From contig JAYMSP010002800.1 of assembly GCA_036897095.1 (NCBI GenBank), positions 1 through 22,450 on the forward strand: a stretch of 22,450 nt of DNA, written 5' to 3'. Shown in pieces: positions 1 to 9,634 of the stretch. Numbering within the stretch: position 1 is the first letter of the stretch; each line of letters begins with the position of its first letter. The translations under genes and the position numbers were made by a program. The notes under the pieces were generated by a model. The model was not told the origin of the DNA and made no database searches. It was given only the letters and a program-made list of their open reading frames with translations. This DNA comes from Plantago elongata. Lineage: Eukaryota; Streptophyta; Magnoliopsida; Lamiales; Plantaginaceae.

Positions 1-307
1 TCAAAATGAATAATTAAAAAATTAAAAAAATTCAAATTTGGTCTCATTTTGTAGATCGTAAAAAAAACATATCCGTCGGTGATTTTTTTATATTTTTTTA
101 TTAAGTATTTTGGAGATATTATCGTTCGAAAACGGATAAAAACCGAAAACCGGAAAAACGAACAAAACGAAAGAAAAAAAAAGGACCGGACACTTCGACT
201 GCTGCCCGCGCTGTGCTAGGCGCCATTTGCGCCGTGGCACGGCTCTAAATCGCTCGTTGCGCCCGTTGGTGCGCCGAAGGCGCGGCATCTGCACGACGCC
301 CGCCTGA
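1..307. other. Intergenic, AT-rich then GC-rich patch
   Basis: No gene is supported here. The first 180 bases are A/T runs. From about 185 to 330 the base composition switches abruptly to GC-rich, CpG-rich sequence, quite unlike the rest of the window. A 76-codon ORF on the minus strand (88-318) crosses this patch, but its arginine-rich translation simply reflects the GC-rich composition and resembles no family I know. The patch abuts the left arm of a foldback element and may be part of the same or a neighbouring transposon. Confidence 0.5.
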
Positions 308-1045
308 CGACGCCCCATTGGGGCTCGTCTTAGTTTCTTTTGTCATGACACGCGAAGGAATTTTGGCCCAGTTAGTAAAAAGTCAAGGGTTGACTGATGA
401 CATGGCGACGAAGTCAAATGGTCAAATTGTCCAACTCAATTGACACCTATTTACTGAATTAAAGAAATTATAAAATAAATGAAAAAAAAATCAAAAATTA
501 AAATAAAATTTTATAAATATTTTTAAAAATGAAACAAAAAATTTTAAAAAAAATAAAATTTAAATTAAAAAAAATCTAAAAGAAAAATAAAATTATATCT
601 CGTTGAGGTGCCCAGGCCGCTCCTTTATCATCGTCGCCGTCAATAATGATTGATAATGGAGTGTTCAAATGATTTATGTAGTTCTGAAATGAAGAGAAGG
701 AGAGAGAATGATTGATTATTAGGATTTATGTCTGGAAATTTGGGATTAACGTTTTGTTTAATCTAATCGACTCTTTTTTTAAATTTATTTTGTTTTTCTT
801 TTTTTAATAATTCTAATTTGCTAAATTCAAAATTTTACAAATTAGTTTCATTTTATGTTTTGAATTTTCAAAAATATTTTTCAATTTCTTTATTTCAGTA
901 ATGAGTTGGATGGATGATGTGTGCATGTTGGCCAGTTGACTATTTAACACATCACTGGTCAACCCTTGATTTTGTGCCAACTAGGCAAAAAGTCTTTTGC
1001 GTGCTATGATAAAATAAACTATAAGACCACTTGTAACAAGGTGAT
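308..1045. mobile_element. Decayed foldback / MITE-like element
   Basis: Two arms of about 110-140 bases lie in inverted orientation, at about 308-437 and 903-1045. The reverse complement of the left arm matches the right arm through GTCAACCCTTGA, then a CAACTAGG/TAACTGGG segment, then GCGTG, then an A-rich ATGA(C/T)AAAA stretch and AAACTA, with many C/T and A/G differences. At the outer tips both arms carry a small palindrome (GCCCCATTGGGGC on the left; a degenerate TTGTAACAA core on the right). The loop of about 465 bases is AT-rich and has no recognisable coding sequence. This is typical of an old non-autonomous DNA transposon. I cannot name the superfamily, and no clear target-site duplication is visible. 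Confidence 0.5.
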
Positions 1046-2240
1046 CAAACGTGGTTTTGCCTGAGTCATTTGTCCTATTCGACGGGATCAATCATGCCAT
1101 TCTTCCTTGAATCTATCGTCGACAAATTATAAAATTTAAAACAAATAGCAGCTTTTTAAAATCTTCATCTCCCTGTGTCGTCATTATTGATTGATGATAA
1201 TTAATATTACTTGATACTTTTAACATATAATTATCTGTCATAGTGGCTTGGGTGATGAGCGGTGAAGTTGTGGCGGGGGACGGAAGGGTTCATAACAGAG
1301 TTATCTGATGGACGTATGAAGTTTTAAATCAAAATGTTGTTATTGATTTTATGCAATTTTAAATTTTGTTTTAAATTTTAAATTAATTTTAAGAGAGTAT
1401 ATGATATTACGAGCCAGTTTATATATAATATTTACACAAACAATCATTGTAAAATGTACAAGTCGGATTAACGGTTATTATTAAATATAATTAAAAGTAA
1501 TTTTTTACAATAAATTTAAAGGTTATTAATAAATACAATTAATAGGTGGTGTACGTTAAATAATTACAGTTGAAGGGTGGACCAGCTTAATATGGGATCG
1601 TGTTAGTCCTAATACACATTTTAGTAGTGCATAAGTATGTGCTGGTGGGCTACAACTATATAGCAGTTCATTGCTGACTCTACATGGCCTGGTGGTAATA
1701 ATATAGTAATACATTATAGACCAATACACTATGAAATGGATGAATCGCTATCCAATTCCAATCCAGTTCGATATGGATTAACGGAAAGGTTGATAAATCC
1801 GTAAAAATAATAAATAGAGTAGAAGATATAATTTATAATATAGAAAGAATATTTATTATTAAAAATAATATTGAAACGGACTAAAATAGAATAATAAATA
1901 AATGAAGTGGAATAGAGTTGTATTAGACAAAATCCATCTAGACTTGCAATTATAACAACTAATATATATTTTCATTCATGAATTTTTATATTTAAATGTC
2001 GTTTTTCTTTTTTTTAAATGATAAAGGTGAAATAGGTTGGTGTGAAATCATCTTACCAATTAAAATATACTTGGTTGTCTCTATTTTATTAAAAATTAAT
2101 TAATAGCACCCCAACCATCCATTTGATGAATAGATGAAATCGGATAAATTCGGATCAGATAGTACAAGTTTGATTGAGAGGCTGAGTTCTGAGTTAGTTT
2201 ACCTTGGTTAACCCTAGCACAGGTAGAAATAAATCCACCT
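1046..2240. other. Intergenic spacer, no gene seen
   Basis: This stretch is AT-rich with short A/T runs and many stop codons in all frames. I see no RNA gene, no intact element and no convincing ORF. The 134-codon minus-strand ORF at 2096-2500 lies opposite the promoter and leader of the downstream kinase gene and looks like chance. Confidence 0.5.
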
Positions 2241-2260
2241 GTGCTGTGCTGTGCTGTGCT
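2241..2260. repeat. Pentanucleotide microsatellite (GTGCT)4
   Basis: Four perfect tandem copies of GTGCT lie directly upstream of a TATA-like sequence, probably in the core promoter of the kinase gene. Confidence 0.85.
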
Positions 2261-2261
2261 G

Positions 2262-2270
2262 TTTATAAAG
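2262..2270 (+). promoter_or_regulatory. Candidate TATA box of the diacylglycerol kinase gene
   Basis: TTTATAAAG is a good TATA-box match. It is followed within about 100-150 bases by a pyrimidine-rich stretch typical of a plant 5' leader. Transcription would start near 2295-2300. The assignment rests only on motif and position. Confidence 0.35.
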
Positions 2271-2370
2271 GACTGATCAGAAAACACCAAACGATGTGTT
2301 GGTTGGTTCCAATATCTTCGCCGGGTTGTTTGCGTAGGAAAAAGCCCGCCATTACCACTTTGTCTCTGTT

Positions 2371-2676
2371 TCTTTCGGTCATTATTGTATTGTATTGTTT
2401 TGTTTCTCCTCTGTTCCCCTGACTTTACAAACAATCCAAGTTTCTTCCTTTTTCCCCATCCCCCTTTTAATCTCACTACTACTCCATACTTTATTTTCAA
2501 ACCGACTTATGATTTATAATCTATCATATAAACAATTTCATACAATTCTTACTAATACTTGTATCAATATATATATTCTCCCTCAATTCTCATCATCAAA
2601 CATATACAGATTCATTCACCAGATCTTCAATTTTCCATATCTGCCTATCTGGGTTTCTTTTCCCTCCGCAATTCAG
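2371..2676 (+). other. Probable 5' UTR exon of the kinase gene
   Basis: This stretch is CT-rich with TTTCTC and CTCC tracts, as in many plant leaders. It ends in CAATTCAG followed by GTTT, a plausible donor. The small ORFs that cross it (2395-2718 and 2559-2759) are low-complexity translations and are not called as genes. Confidence 0.4.
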
Positions 2677-3292
2677 GTTTTCATTCTTTTTCTCTACCTT
2701 CTGTTTGTGATTCAATGATTTGGGTGCCCAAACGTTCATGCTTTATGTCTAATTCTTAGAGATTGCATTAGGGATTTTGGAATTCTCGTGTATTTTCATT
2801 GTGGTGTTTAGATACTTGCTTTATAAAGCCAAATTGTTGGTTCCACTTCTTGTTAATGTTGGTTGGGAGTTTCTGAATGATGGATGACGTTTCTTGTTGG
2901 GGAAGAAACCCAAAGTTTAGATTTTTATATTCAATTTGCTTTATCAAGGTGTTGATTCATATGGGCTGGATGTCATGTGTTTTAGTTAGAACCTGGGTTT
3001 TTGGATGATCTAATTGCAACTGCTTCAAATCATAAATAAGGAGTACTTGTTTTTACTTAGACTTACCTAGCTTTGCTTTATGGCTCTATCATATTCTTTC
3101 ATGTTCCCTTGATATAATGCTTGATATACTTGATATATGCCAGTCTGATACGAGTCGATGTCCTTCATATATTCTCTCATTACTTTTGTACTTCATGATT
3201 GCTGATACTATAGATAGATGGACATTGGACTCTCCCTTGTTGTGAAGATGTTGATATCATAGTGGTTTTCCTGGTCAGGCTCTTTATTCACA
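2677..3292 (+). other. Probable 5' leader intron
   Basis: A donor-like GT at 2677 follows CAATTCAG, and T-rich sequence runs to a candidate acceptor CAG ending at 3292 (an alternative AG ends at 3277). A leader intron would explain why the promoter-like and pyrimidine-rich sequence sits about 0.7-1.1 kb from the start codon. The exact borders are inferred. Confidence 0.35.
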
Positions 3293-3302
3293 GTTTCCTT
3301 TT

Positions 3303-3344
3303 ATGTGGATCCTTAGAGCTCCTGCTTCTGAATGGCGATTGTGA
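3303..3344 (+). other. uORF 1 (13 codons) in kinase leader
   Basis: An ATG at 3303 opens a 13-residue frame (MWILRAPASEWRL) ending in TGA at 3342-3344, 25 bases before the main start. It overlaps uORF 2 by 13 bases in another frame. It would lie in the mature leader if the proposed leader intron ends at 3292. Confidence 0.4.
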
Positions 3345-3382
3345 AGTATATTAAAAGTATACATTTGCGATGTACGACTTGA
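3332..3382 (+). other. uORF 2 (16 codons) overlapping the kinase start codon
   Basis: An ATG at 3332 (G at +4, T at -3) opens a 16-residue frame ([16 protein letters not shown]) that stops at 3380-3382, ten bases beyond the kinase ATG at 3370 and in a different frame. A ribosome that translates it passes the main start. This predicts that kinase translation depends on leaky scanning, or on the second in-frame ATG at 3403. Confidence 0.4.
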
Positions 3383-6300
3383 GCATTCCCATTTTAACAT
3401 TGATGGCTTACACTAGCGTGGATGCTGGCTATATTTTTGGATGGCTTATTACGGGATCTTTTGGACTTTTTGCTCTTATATATGCATTTTTGAAATATCA
3501 GAGAAGGACGTCACTTAACTGGCTTAAAGCCGCAGCCAAAGCAAAGCAGCTCGTATGGAAGAGGCTTAAAGTTCCCTTCTCACATCATACATGGATGGAT
3601 GATGCAGTTTGCAGCAGACAGCCATCTACGTGCTGCGTCTGCCTAAATTCTATAGTCTCTCCTCACATGGGAACAAAAGCCACATCAAGTTTGCCAATAC
3701 ATCGCTGTTCAGTTTGTGGTGTTGCAGCCCATTCCCACTGTTCCTTGTTCGCAGCTAATGATTGTAAATGTGTAGCACAGGCTGGATCTTGCGAAATCCA
3801 GCATCACTGGTCAGAAAGATGGACAAATCTAGATGACAATCCTGAGATGGCTTCTTTCTGTTTTTATTGTGATGAACCATGTGGAGTCCCTTTTATTGAT
3901 GCATCCCCGGCGTGGCATTGCTTATGGTGTCAACGCCTCATACATGTAAAGTGTCAAGTTAAGATGTCTGAAGAATATGGTGACGTTTGTGATCTTGGTA
4001 CACTTAGAAGAGTCATATTATCTCCCCTTTGTGTGAAGGACAATGAAGGTGAGGTATTAAGTTCCGGTGCAGAAGAGCTTCTAGCCTCTTCAGTTCGTGG
4101 ACGTATCAGAAGAAAACGACATCGGAAGAAACATGGAAGTAACCATAATGCCAATGCAAAAACTTTAGATATTTCTGCTGTCCAAAGAGTTCTTCAATAT
4201 ATTCTCAAGGGTCTTGCTGGCTTCATGGATTCAAGTAGTGAGAAAAGCAATGAGAATCTTTTAAAGGCTGGTGAAGCACTTAGCAAGAAGAAGTACGCTT
4301 CTGATGGGGCATGTGATAAAAAGGGTGAAAATTCTGTTGTTGAAAACTCGAAGAAGTATACGCTTATAGACTTGCCAATCGATGCCAGACCACTTCTTGT
4401 TTTTATTAATGCCAAGAGTGGAGCCCAAAATGGGAAAAACCTGCGAAGAAGATTGAACATGCTACTGAATCCTGTCCAGGTAGAATTTTGATTAGCTGAT
4501 AGATGTCTGTTGTCTCTCAATTGTTTGATTTAGGATATGGAAGACCACAAAGTTCAAATCCTGATTTTTTTTAAAATTATTATTGGGCCCATTCTTCTCA
4601 TTCATATAATATAAATGAAATACTCCTGTATCCCAGAACATCCACCCCATTTTGACTTCTCGAAAGTCTATTTAATAGGAAATTACTCCAAAAATATTCT
4701 GGATGTTTTAAAAGAAAATTAAGGCAAGTACATATCAGGAGCTAGTGATAAATTATTTCCTTGGATGTTCAAACTGTACCTGTTGCATGATTTCTTTTGA
4801 GCTCCTCTGGGAAATAATGCTTCTTGATCTTGCTCTACTTATAATGATTCATGTTTAGTTGAATTGTGTGTAAATTGGGTGCACATCATATGAAATTAAT
4901 TTCCAGGACCACCGATTAAAATTAAAGGTAAAGAGAAGGACAAATATCAACTTGTGTTACACAAGTTGTTTTACTTCTGCCTTTAAGACATTTTGTAGCA
5001 ATATTTGAGCGTCAAGGTTTTAAATAAAAGCTGCTTTATGTCCAGATCAATGCAATATCCCGTTAATAGGTCCTGATCATAAACTATTGTCTTCAACAGA
5101 AGAATACTTGATCATGCACTTTCTAGACCACACTTTTTCCCACCAGAATCAAAGAGAGTTAAAATTGGTTTCTAAATGTTTGAGCTTCTGAGTTCGTCGG
5201 CACAGCTGGTGTGGTATGGAATAGGTAGGATAGCTTTCTTCTTTGGGATGCGTCATGGTGTTGAGGTTGAGCTGTTTGTTGGAGGCAAGCACGCTTTTTT
5301 CTGAGAAGCTCTTGTTCCAAGGAATGTGTGGAAGACTTGCATACATATGTAATATCTTTAAGCAACATGTAGTTCGTCTATTATTACTAGATGCCAGGTG
5401 ATACTGGTCTCGTTTACTTCTTACGGCTGACAGGCTTTCTCCTATAATTCCTGAATCTTTCATTGTTCTTTTAGCCTTGAAACAACCATATTTCTGGCTA
5501 TGTTTTCTTTGGTATTATAAATGTTTATTTTACACTTGTGACCCACAATTGAATCTTGTAATATTTTCTCTCCTGTTTATGTGTTTGCAACACATCACTT
5601 TCCTTATATTAATTTCATGATTGAAGTTGTCTTTACTGGTCTTTTGTTTATGCTTGGCTATAATTGTTGCCAGGTAGTTGAACTCAGTTCCTCTCAAGGT
5701 CCAGAAGTTGGCTTAGAGCTTTTTCGTGGTGTCCAATACTACAGGGTTTTGGTCTGTGGTGGTGATGGGACAGTTGCATGGGTCCTTGACACGATAGAAA
5801 AGTGTAATTTTGAGTCACCTCCACCTGTTGCGGTTCTACCTCTAGGAACTGGAAATGATTTGTCTAGGATTCTGCAATGGGGTGGAGGTTTTTCAGCTGT
5901 TGAAGGACAAGGTGGCTTGAGCACTTTTCTGCATGACGTGGACCATGCAGCAATTACCATGCTTGATCGCTGGAACGTCAACATAACAGAAGAAAGTTCT
6001 GGCAGGGAGCCTAGCAAAGTGAAATCAAAGTTCATGACAAACTACTTAGGTAAAGCCCTCTCTCTTCTTGATTAGGAACTGAGTTCTGGCATGCCATTGA
6101 TTTAAATTTAATTCCAGACCTTGCAAAAGAATGAACTCCTTCACCCTTCTGTCTTCTAAATACAGATATCTAATGCCGAAAGTATTTTATCATATGTATT
6201 TTGATGAGGACAAGTATTTTTTTCTTTGGGACAGGTATCGGGTGTGATGCCAAGGTTGCTTATGAATTTCATACATGTAGGGAAGAAAACCCGCAGAAGT

Positions 6301-7770
6301 TTCATAGTCAGGTAAAAAAATTATTAAATGCCTCAGTCAGTTAGTACCCGGAGACCATGTTTTACATGTTGGCTAATACCATTATGTATCAGTTTGTTAA
6401 TAAATTAAGGTATGCAAGAGAAGGTGCCAGGGATATGATGGACAGAGCCTGTGCGGACTTACCTTGGCAAGTGTGGCTTGAAGTTGATGACAAAGATATA
6501 CAGATACCACAAGTATGTCTTGATTACTAGTGACATGCATGTTTTTTCTTAATGCATACATCATGATGCATCTTTTTTCTCGCAATCAATTCAGGACTCC
6601 GAGGGCTTAATTGTGCTGAATATTGGCAGCTACATGGGTGGAGTTGACCTTTGGCAAAATGATTATGAACACGATGACAATTTTGATCATCAGTATATGC
6701 ATGACAAAATGCTTGAGGTTGTTTGCATTACTGGAGCATGGCACCTTGGCAAGCTTCAGGTTGAAAATCTAGCCTGAGTTTGTATCTTTAAGGCTTGCTT
6801 TTTTGAAAAAGTATTTCAGTCTTTTTGGTGGTTTTAGGTTTTGCCCTTCTCCATTTTATTTTAGGTTGATAGCGCTGGCATATTTGGTATGAGGTTCATG
6901 GCTTTATGGAGTTTGCCTATGCAATTCTATTATTCAACACTTGAATAATAACTTCTTTCACATTGCTCAGTCTGGTCTTGTTTTGTGAGCATTTCTGATG
7001 ATTGGAATTAATTTGGTTGAATTTATATGCAGAATGAATTAACAAGTGTGCTATATTAGTTAATACTCTATATACATAATTTTGCATAGTAACTAATGAT
7101 TTGTTGTGTAGGTTGGACTTTCTCAAGCAACGAGGCTAGCTCAAGGGAAATCTATAAAGATACATGTATCCAGTCCTTTCCCTGTTCAGATTGATGGGGA
7201 ACCTTATATCCAGCAACCAGGATGTCTAGAAATAACACATCATGGCCAGGTATTTCATATTCGCTTCTTGTTTTCAGTGCTGTCAGTGTATTTTTGTTTT
7301 TGGTGGAAGTGTGAACTGACTATGACAGATCATGATTATGTGAGTCGTATAGACCTTGTAGCTGAAAATCTTTTCCACGTGTAATGCAAAGGGTGAAACG
7401 ATATAGTAGACCTTGTGCATGTTACTCCTTTTTCTGTAAGATTTCTCTGCACTATTCGAATACCCGGTCTGGGAGAAAAGTCTCAAATTAGTCAAAGCTT
7501 ATTGATAGATCACTTGAAACGTACTGTTTCTCAATATATATATATATATATATATATTGCATTGTGTTTTTGCTTCCTTTGATTACTTATTCTTGCATTT
7601 GAATTGCATATTAGGTTTTCATGTTACGAAAAGCATCGGATACGGAGGGACGAAGAGGGCATGCAGCGGCCATAATGTCGCAGGTTTTGGTAGATGCAGA
7701 ATGCAAAGGTGTAATTAATGCATCACAGAGGAAATTACTTCTCCAGGATATAGCTCTACAGCTCTCATGA
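3370..7770 (+). CDS. DGK: Diacylglycerol kinase, plant cluster I (DGK1/DGK2-like), 713 aa
   Basis: Phosphorylates diacylglycerol with ATP to phosphatidic acid, probably at the ER or plasma membrane. Coding exons: 3370-4479, 5674-6049, 6235-6311, 6393-6512, 6595-6759, 7112-7249, 7615-7770. All introns are GT-AG and the phases join without a stop. Visible domains: an N-terminal membrane segment (about residues 21-41), two cysteine/histidine-rich C1-type diacylglycerol-binding domains (about 74-135 and 146-208), a polybasic stretch (243-255), the DAGK catalytic domain beginning near [12 protein letters not shown] (342-353) with the nucleotide-binding GGDGT at 399-403 and [10 protein letters not shown] at 426-435, then the accessory domain from GIGCDAK (about 496) to the end. 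The 713 aa length fits Arabidopsis DGK1/DGK2, and the very large first exon also fits. The start was chosen as the first in-frame Met giving the membrane segment. Met12 (3403) is an alternative. No catalytic residue appears to be missing. Confidence 0.95.
7534..7557. repeat. (AT)n microsatellite in kinase intron 6
   Basis: About twelve AT units lie within the intron 7250-7614. This is likely to be length-polymorphic. It is not near the splice sites. Confidence 0.85.
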
Positions 7771-8215
7771 TTATCCTACCCATTTTTGCCATGACGACGT
7801 ACCAAGTGTTTTCTAACTCTAGTTAGAAGGATTGATTGCCTCATACGTAAACTAACGCCTAGTCATATGCCTCGTCCCATCATCAGAGCTTACTATTTTC
7901 AAGTTTTTGCCGGAACAAATAGACATTTGGGGGAGAGGAGAAGACCTTGCATTGTAATCTAGTTCACAGAAGTAGGTAGTGTAGTGTAGAAAGATGCAGC
8001 GAGTGAGATTTTTTATATTTTGAGTTTTTGATTAATTTGACATGAATTTGTTGTAAAATAGCACCGAAGCAAAGATCATAAACTTGAAGTACCATGGTTT
8101 AGTTCATCATCTGTATGTACATTCATACGAAACTCGTCTTCATGGAAAATTGGGATATACAGTTTGATTACCCTTGTAATTGTTGAGATAGTCTTCCATT
8201 GAATATAAAAATTCC
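7771..8215 (+). other. Probable 3' UTR of the kinase gene
   Basis: About 440 bases without a supported ORF follow the stop. They contain TTGTAA-type elements (near 8050 and 8175) and an AATATAAA sequence at 8202-8209 that could act as a near-upstream polyadenylation element. The cleavage site is not determined. Confidence 0.4.
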
Positions 8216-8252
8216 AACTTTTTTTTTATATTAAAATAAATACAGATTTTAA

Positions 8253-8353
8253 TAAAATCATAGACAACGTAAAATTCACATATTCTAAATAAAAATTCAT
8301 AGACAGTACGTTAAAATTCACCGATACTAAATAAAATCAAAGACCGTAAATAA
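8253..8353. repeat. Degenerate tandem repeat, about 40-base unit
   Basis: Units beginning near 8253, 8291 and 8333 share the order AAAATTCATAGACA..., GT(T)AAAATTCAC, TACTAAATAAA. The third copy is truncated. AT-rich and non-coding. Confidence 0.5.
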
Positions 8354-8971
8354 ATTAGTGGAATTTTCATATCTTTGAAAAAAATGTTATTTCTCTAGAA
8401 TTTGTAATTGTTAACACATTCATTTTCAGATAAAGTTGTAAGAAGGTTGTACTTTAAATCTTAGATTTAATCTAATGCAGTTAAATCCAAACCACAAATT
8501 CAAATAATTGCAGTACCATTAAAATCTTAAGACATGCTTCTTTGGGTATTCTTTGTGCTAAAACTCATCGGTCCGCTACCAGAAGCAAGTTCATCCCCAT
8601 GCTCAACTATTATGTAGCTCATCATTTTTCTTGTATTGCTCCCCAACCCACCTCGCGCCTTCAAAAGATCGATTCAACTATAATTTGTTGAACCCAAAAC
8701 AAACCTATGTTAATGTTGTTGCAAGAATTCACATTGCTCGTATTAGGAGTAGTTGCTAGCTTGTTTCTTTAATTTGATTTGATGTTAAAGTACAAATTTC
8801 TTGTGTTGTAAACTTTTGATTGTTTATGTTTGTTGAGTGTTATGGCTCAGGTTGTAAGTTAAATCAGTAAGAGAAAATTTAGTGAAACGGAAATTTTTAT
8901 AATCTATAGGAGAATTTGATTTTCATAATAAAAAATCGATAAAAAACAATTATAATCTGGTCAGTAGTTTT
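8354..8971. other. Intergenic spacer, no gene seen
   Basis: This stretch is AT-rich with no ORF or RNA gene that I can support. A slightly more GC-rich portion at about 8560-8680 shows no recognisable coding or transposon sequence. Confidence 0.45.
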
Positions 8972-8980
8972 TATATAAAT
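8972..8980 (+). promoter_or_regulatory. Candidate TATA box upstream of ORF 9030 / RPC5
   Basis: TATATAAAT is a near-consensus TATA box lying 50 bases before an ATG at 9030 and about 650 bases before the RPC5 start. It could drive a transcript carrying the small ORF, a long RPC5 leader, or neither. Confidence 0.35.
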
Positions 8981-9029
8981 ACATCAGATAACAACACACT
9001 TTAAAAAACAAACCACACAATTCAACCAT

Positions 9030-9269
9030 ATGTCACTCTCTACAAAAACATTAGAGAGAGAACCTTTCATACATCTCTCTCATCACTTATCCATATCATC
9101 ACCGGAATCACCACTTGAACCACATCATCCGTCGATACCAATGGTGTTCCAACACGAATTTGTCGGAAATGTCTCTCTCAATTTCGTGGAATTTTCAGAT
9201 CTAATTGCTAGAATGTTCAAATCAACAAATTCACCTCGTCTTTTTCATCAAAATTTCAATCGTAAATGA
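9030..9269 (+). CDS. Unrecognised small ORF, 79 aa
   Basis: I do not recognise this protein. The frame starts at an ATG 50 bases after a TATA-like site and ends with TGA. The translation is rich in Ser, His and Pro in its first half (SLSTKTLEREPFIHLSHHLS) with no signal peptide, membrane segment or known motif. It lies in the same direction as RPC5, 365 bases before that start codon. It may be a chance ORF, an upstream ORF in a long RPC5 leader, or a small lineage-specific gene. The base composition is somewhat less AT-rich than the flanks, which is weak support. Confidence 0.15.
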   Translation: MSLSTKTLEREPFIHLSHHLSISSPESPLEPHHPSIPMVFQHEFVGNVSLNFVEFSDLIARMFKSTNSPRLFHQNFNRK

Positions 9270-9634
9270 AATTTGATTTTTTATTTTTTACTGATTTCGC
9301 GATCTGATATTATCAGTACAGCGAAAATAAAATTTTCACAATTTGGGGTTTTAATAATTTTAATTTGTTTTGAATGTTTCTGTATTCGGTGTCTTAGAAC
9401 CGTGAATCGCAGACTTAGATGCCTTTTTTTGCAAAAACACGACAAAAGGCAATTATACCCTAAATCAGCCGCTAAATATTTCTCTTCTTCTTCGTTTCGT
9501 TTCGTTTTTCTCTGACCGAAATCAGTCAAATCACCCCTGTTGATAAAATCGAAGAATTGATGAATTTGAGTTGTTTTTGTTCGCGTGCATAAAACCATTA
9601 TTACTAATCAATCCTTTTTTGTAAACCTAGAGCC
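9270..9634 (+). other. Upstream region / leader of RPC5 with a short uORF
   Basis: The stretch contains a TACCCTAAA sequence (about 9457-9465) like the telo-box often found near plant translation-machinery genes, then a TCTTCTTC and TTTCG-rich tract suggestive of a 5' UTR. An ATG at 9560 opens a 10-residue uORF (MNLSCFCSRA) that stops at 9592, 42 bases before the RPC5 ATG. The transcription start is not known. The 9273-9515 and 9281-9598 ORFs are AT-driven and not supported. Confidence 0.35.

Noticed and set aside
88..318. 76-codon minus-strand ORF, Arg-rich
   Set aside because: It follows the GC-rich patch, matches no known family and lies in transposon-like DNA.
4480..4491. Apparent end of the kinase at a stop just after exon 1 (373 aa)
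   Set aside because: The stop is in intron 1. The donor GT at 4480 and the phase-0 exon at 5674 continue the catalytic domain, so it is not a truncated gene.
4620..4730. Possible Stowaway-type end (TACTCCTGTATCCCA) in kinase intron 1
   Set aside because: No matching opposite terminus could be found, so a MITE cannot be supported.
5581..5673. In-frame ATG-less extension and Met-containing sequence before kinase exon 2
   Set aside because: This is intron sequence. The NPVQ|VVELSS junction at 4479/5674 matches the family and removes it.
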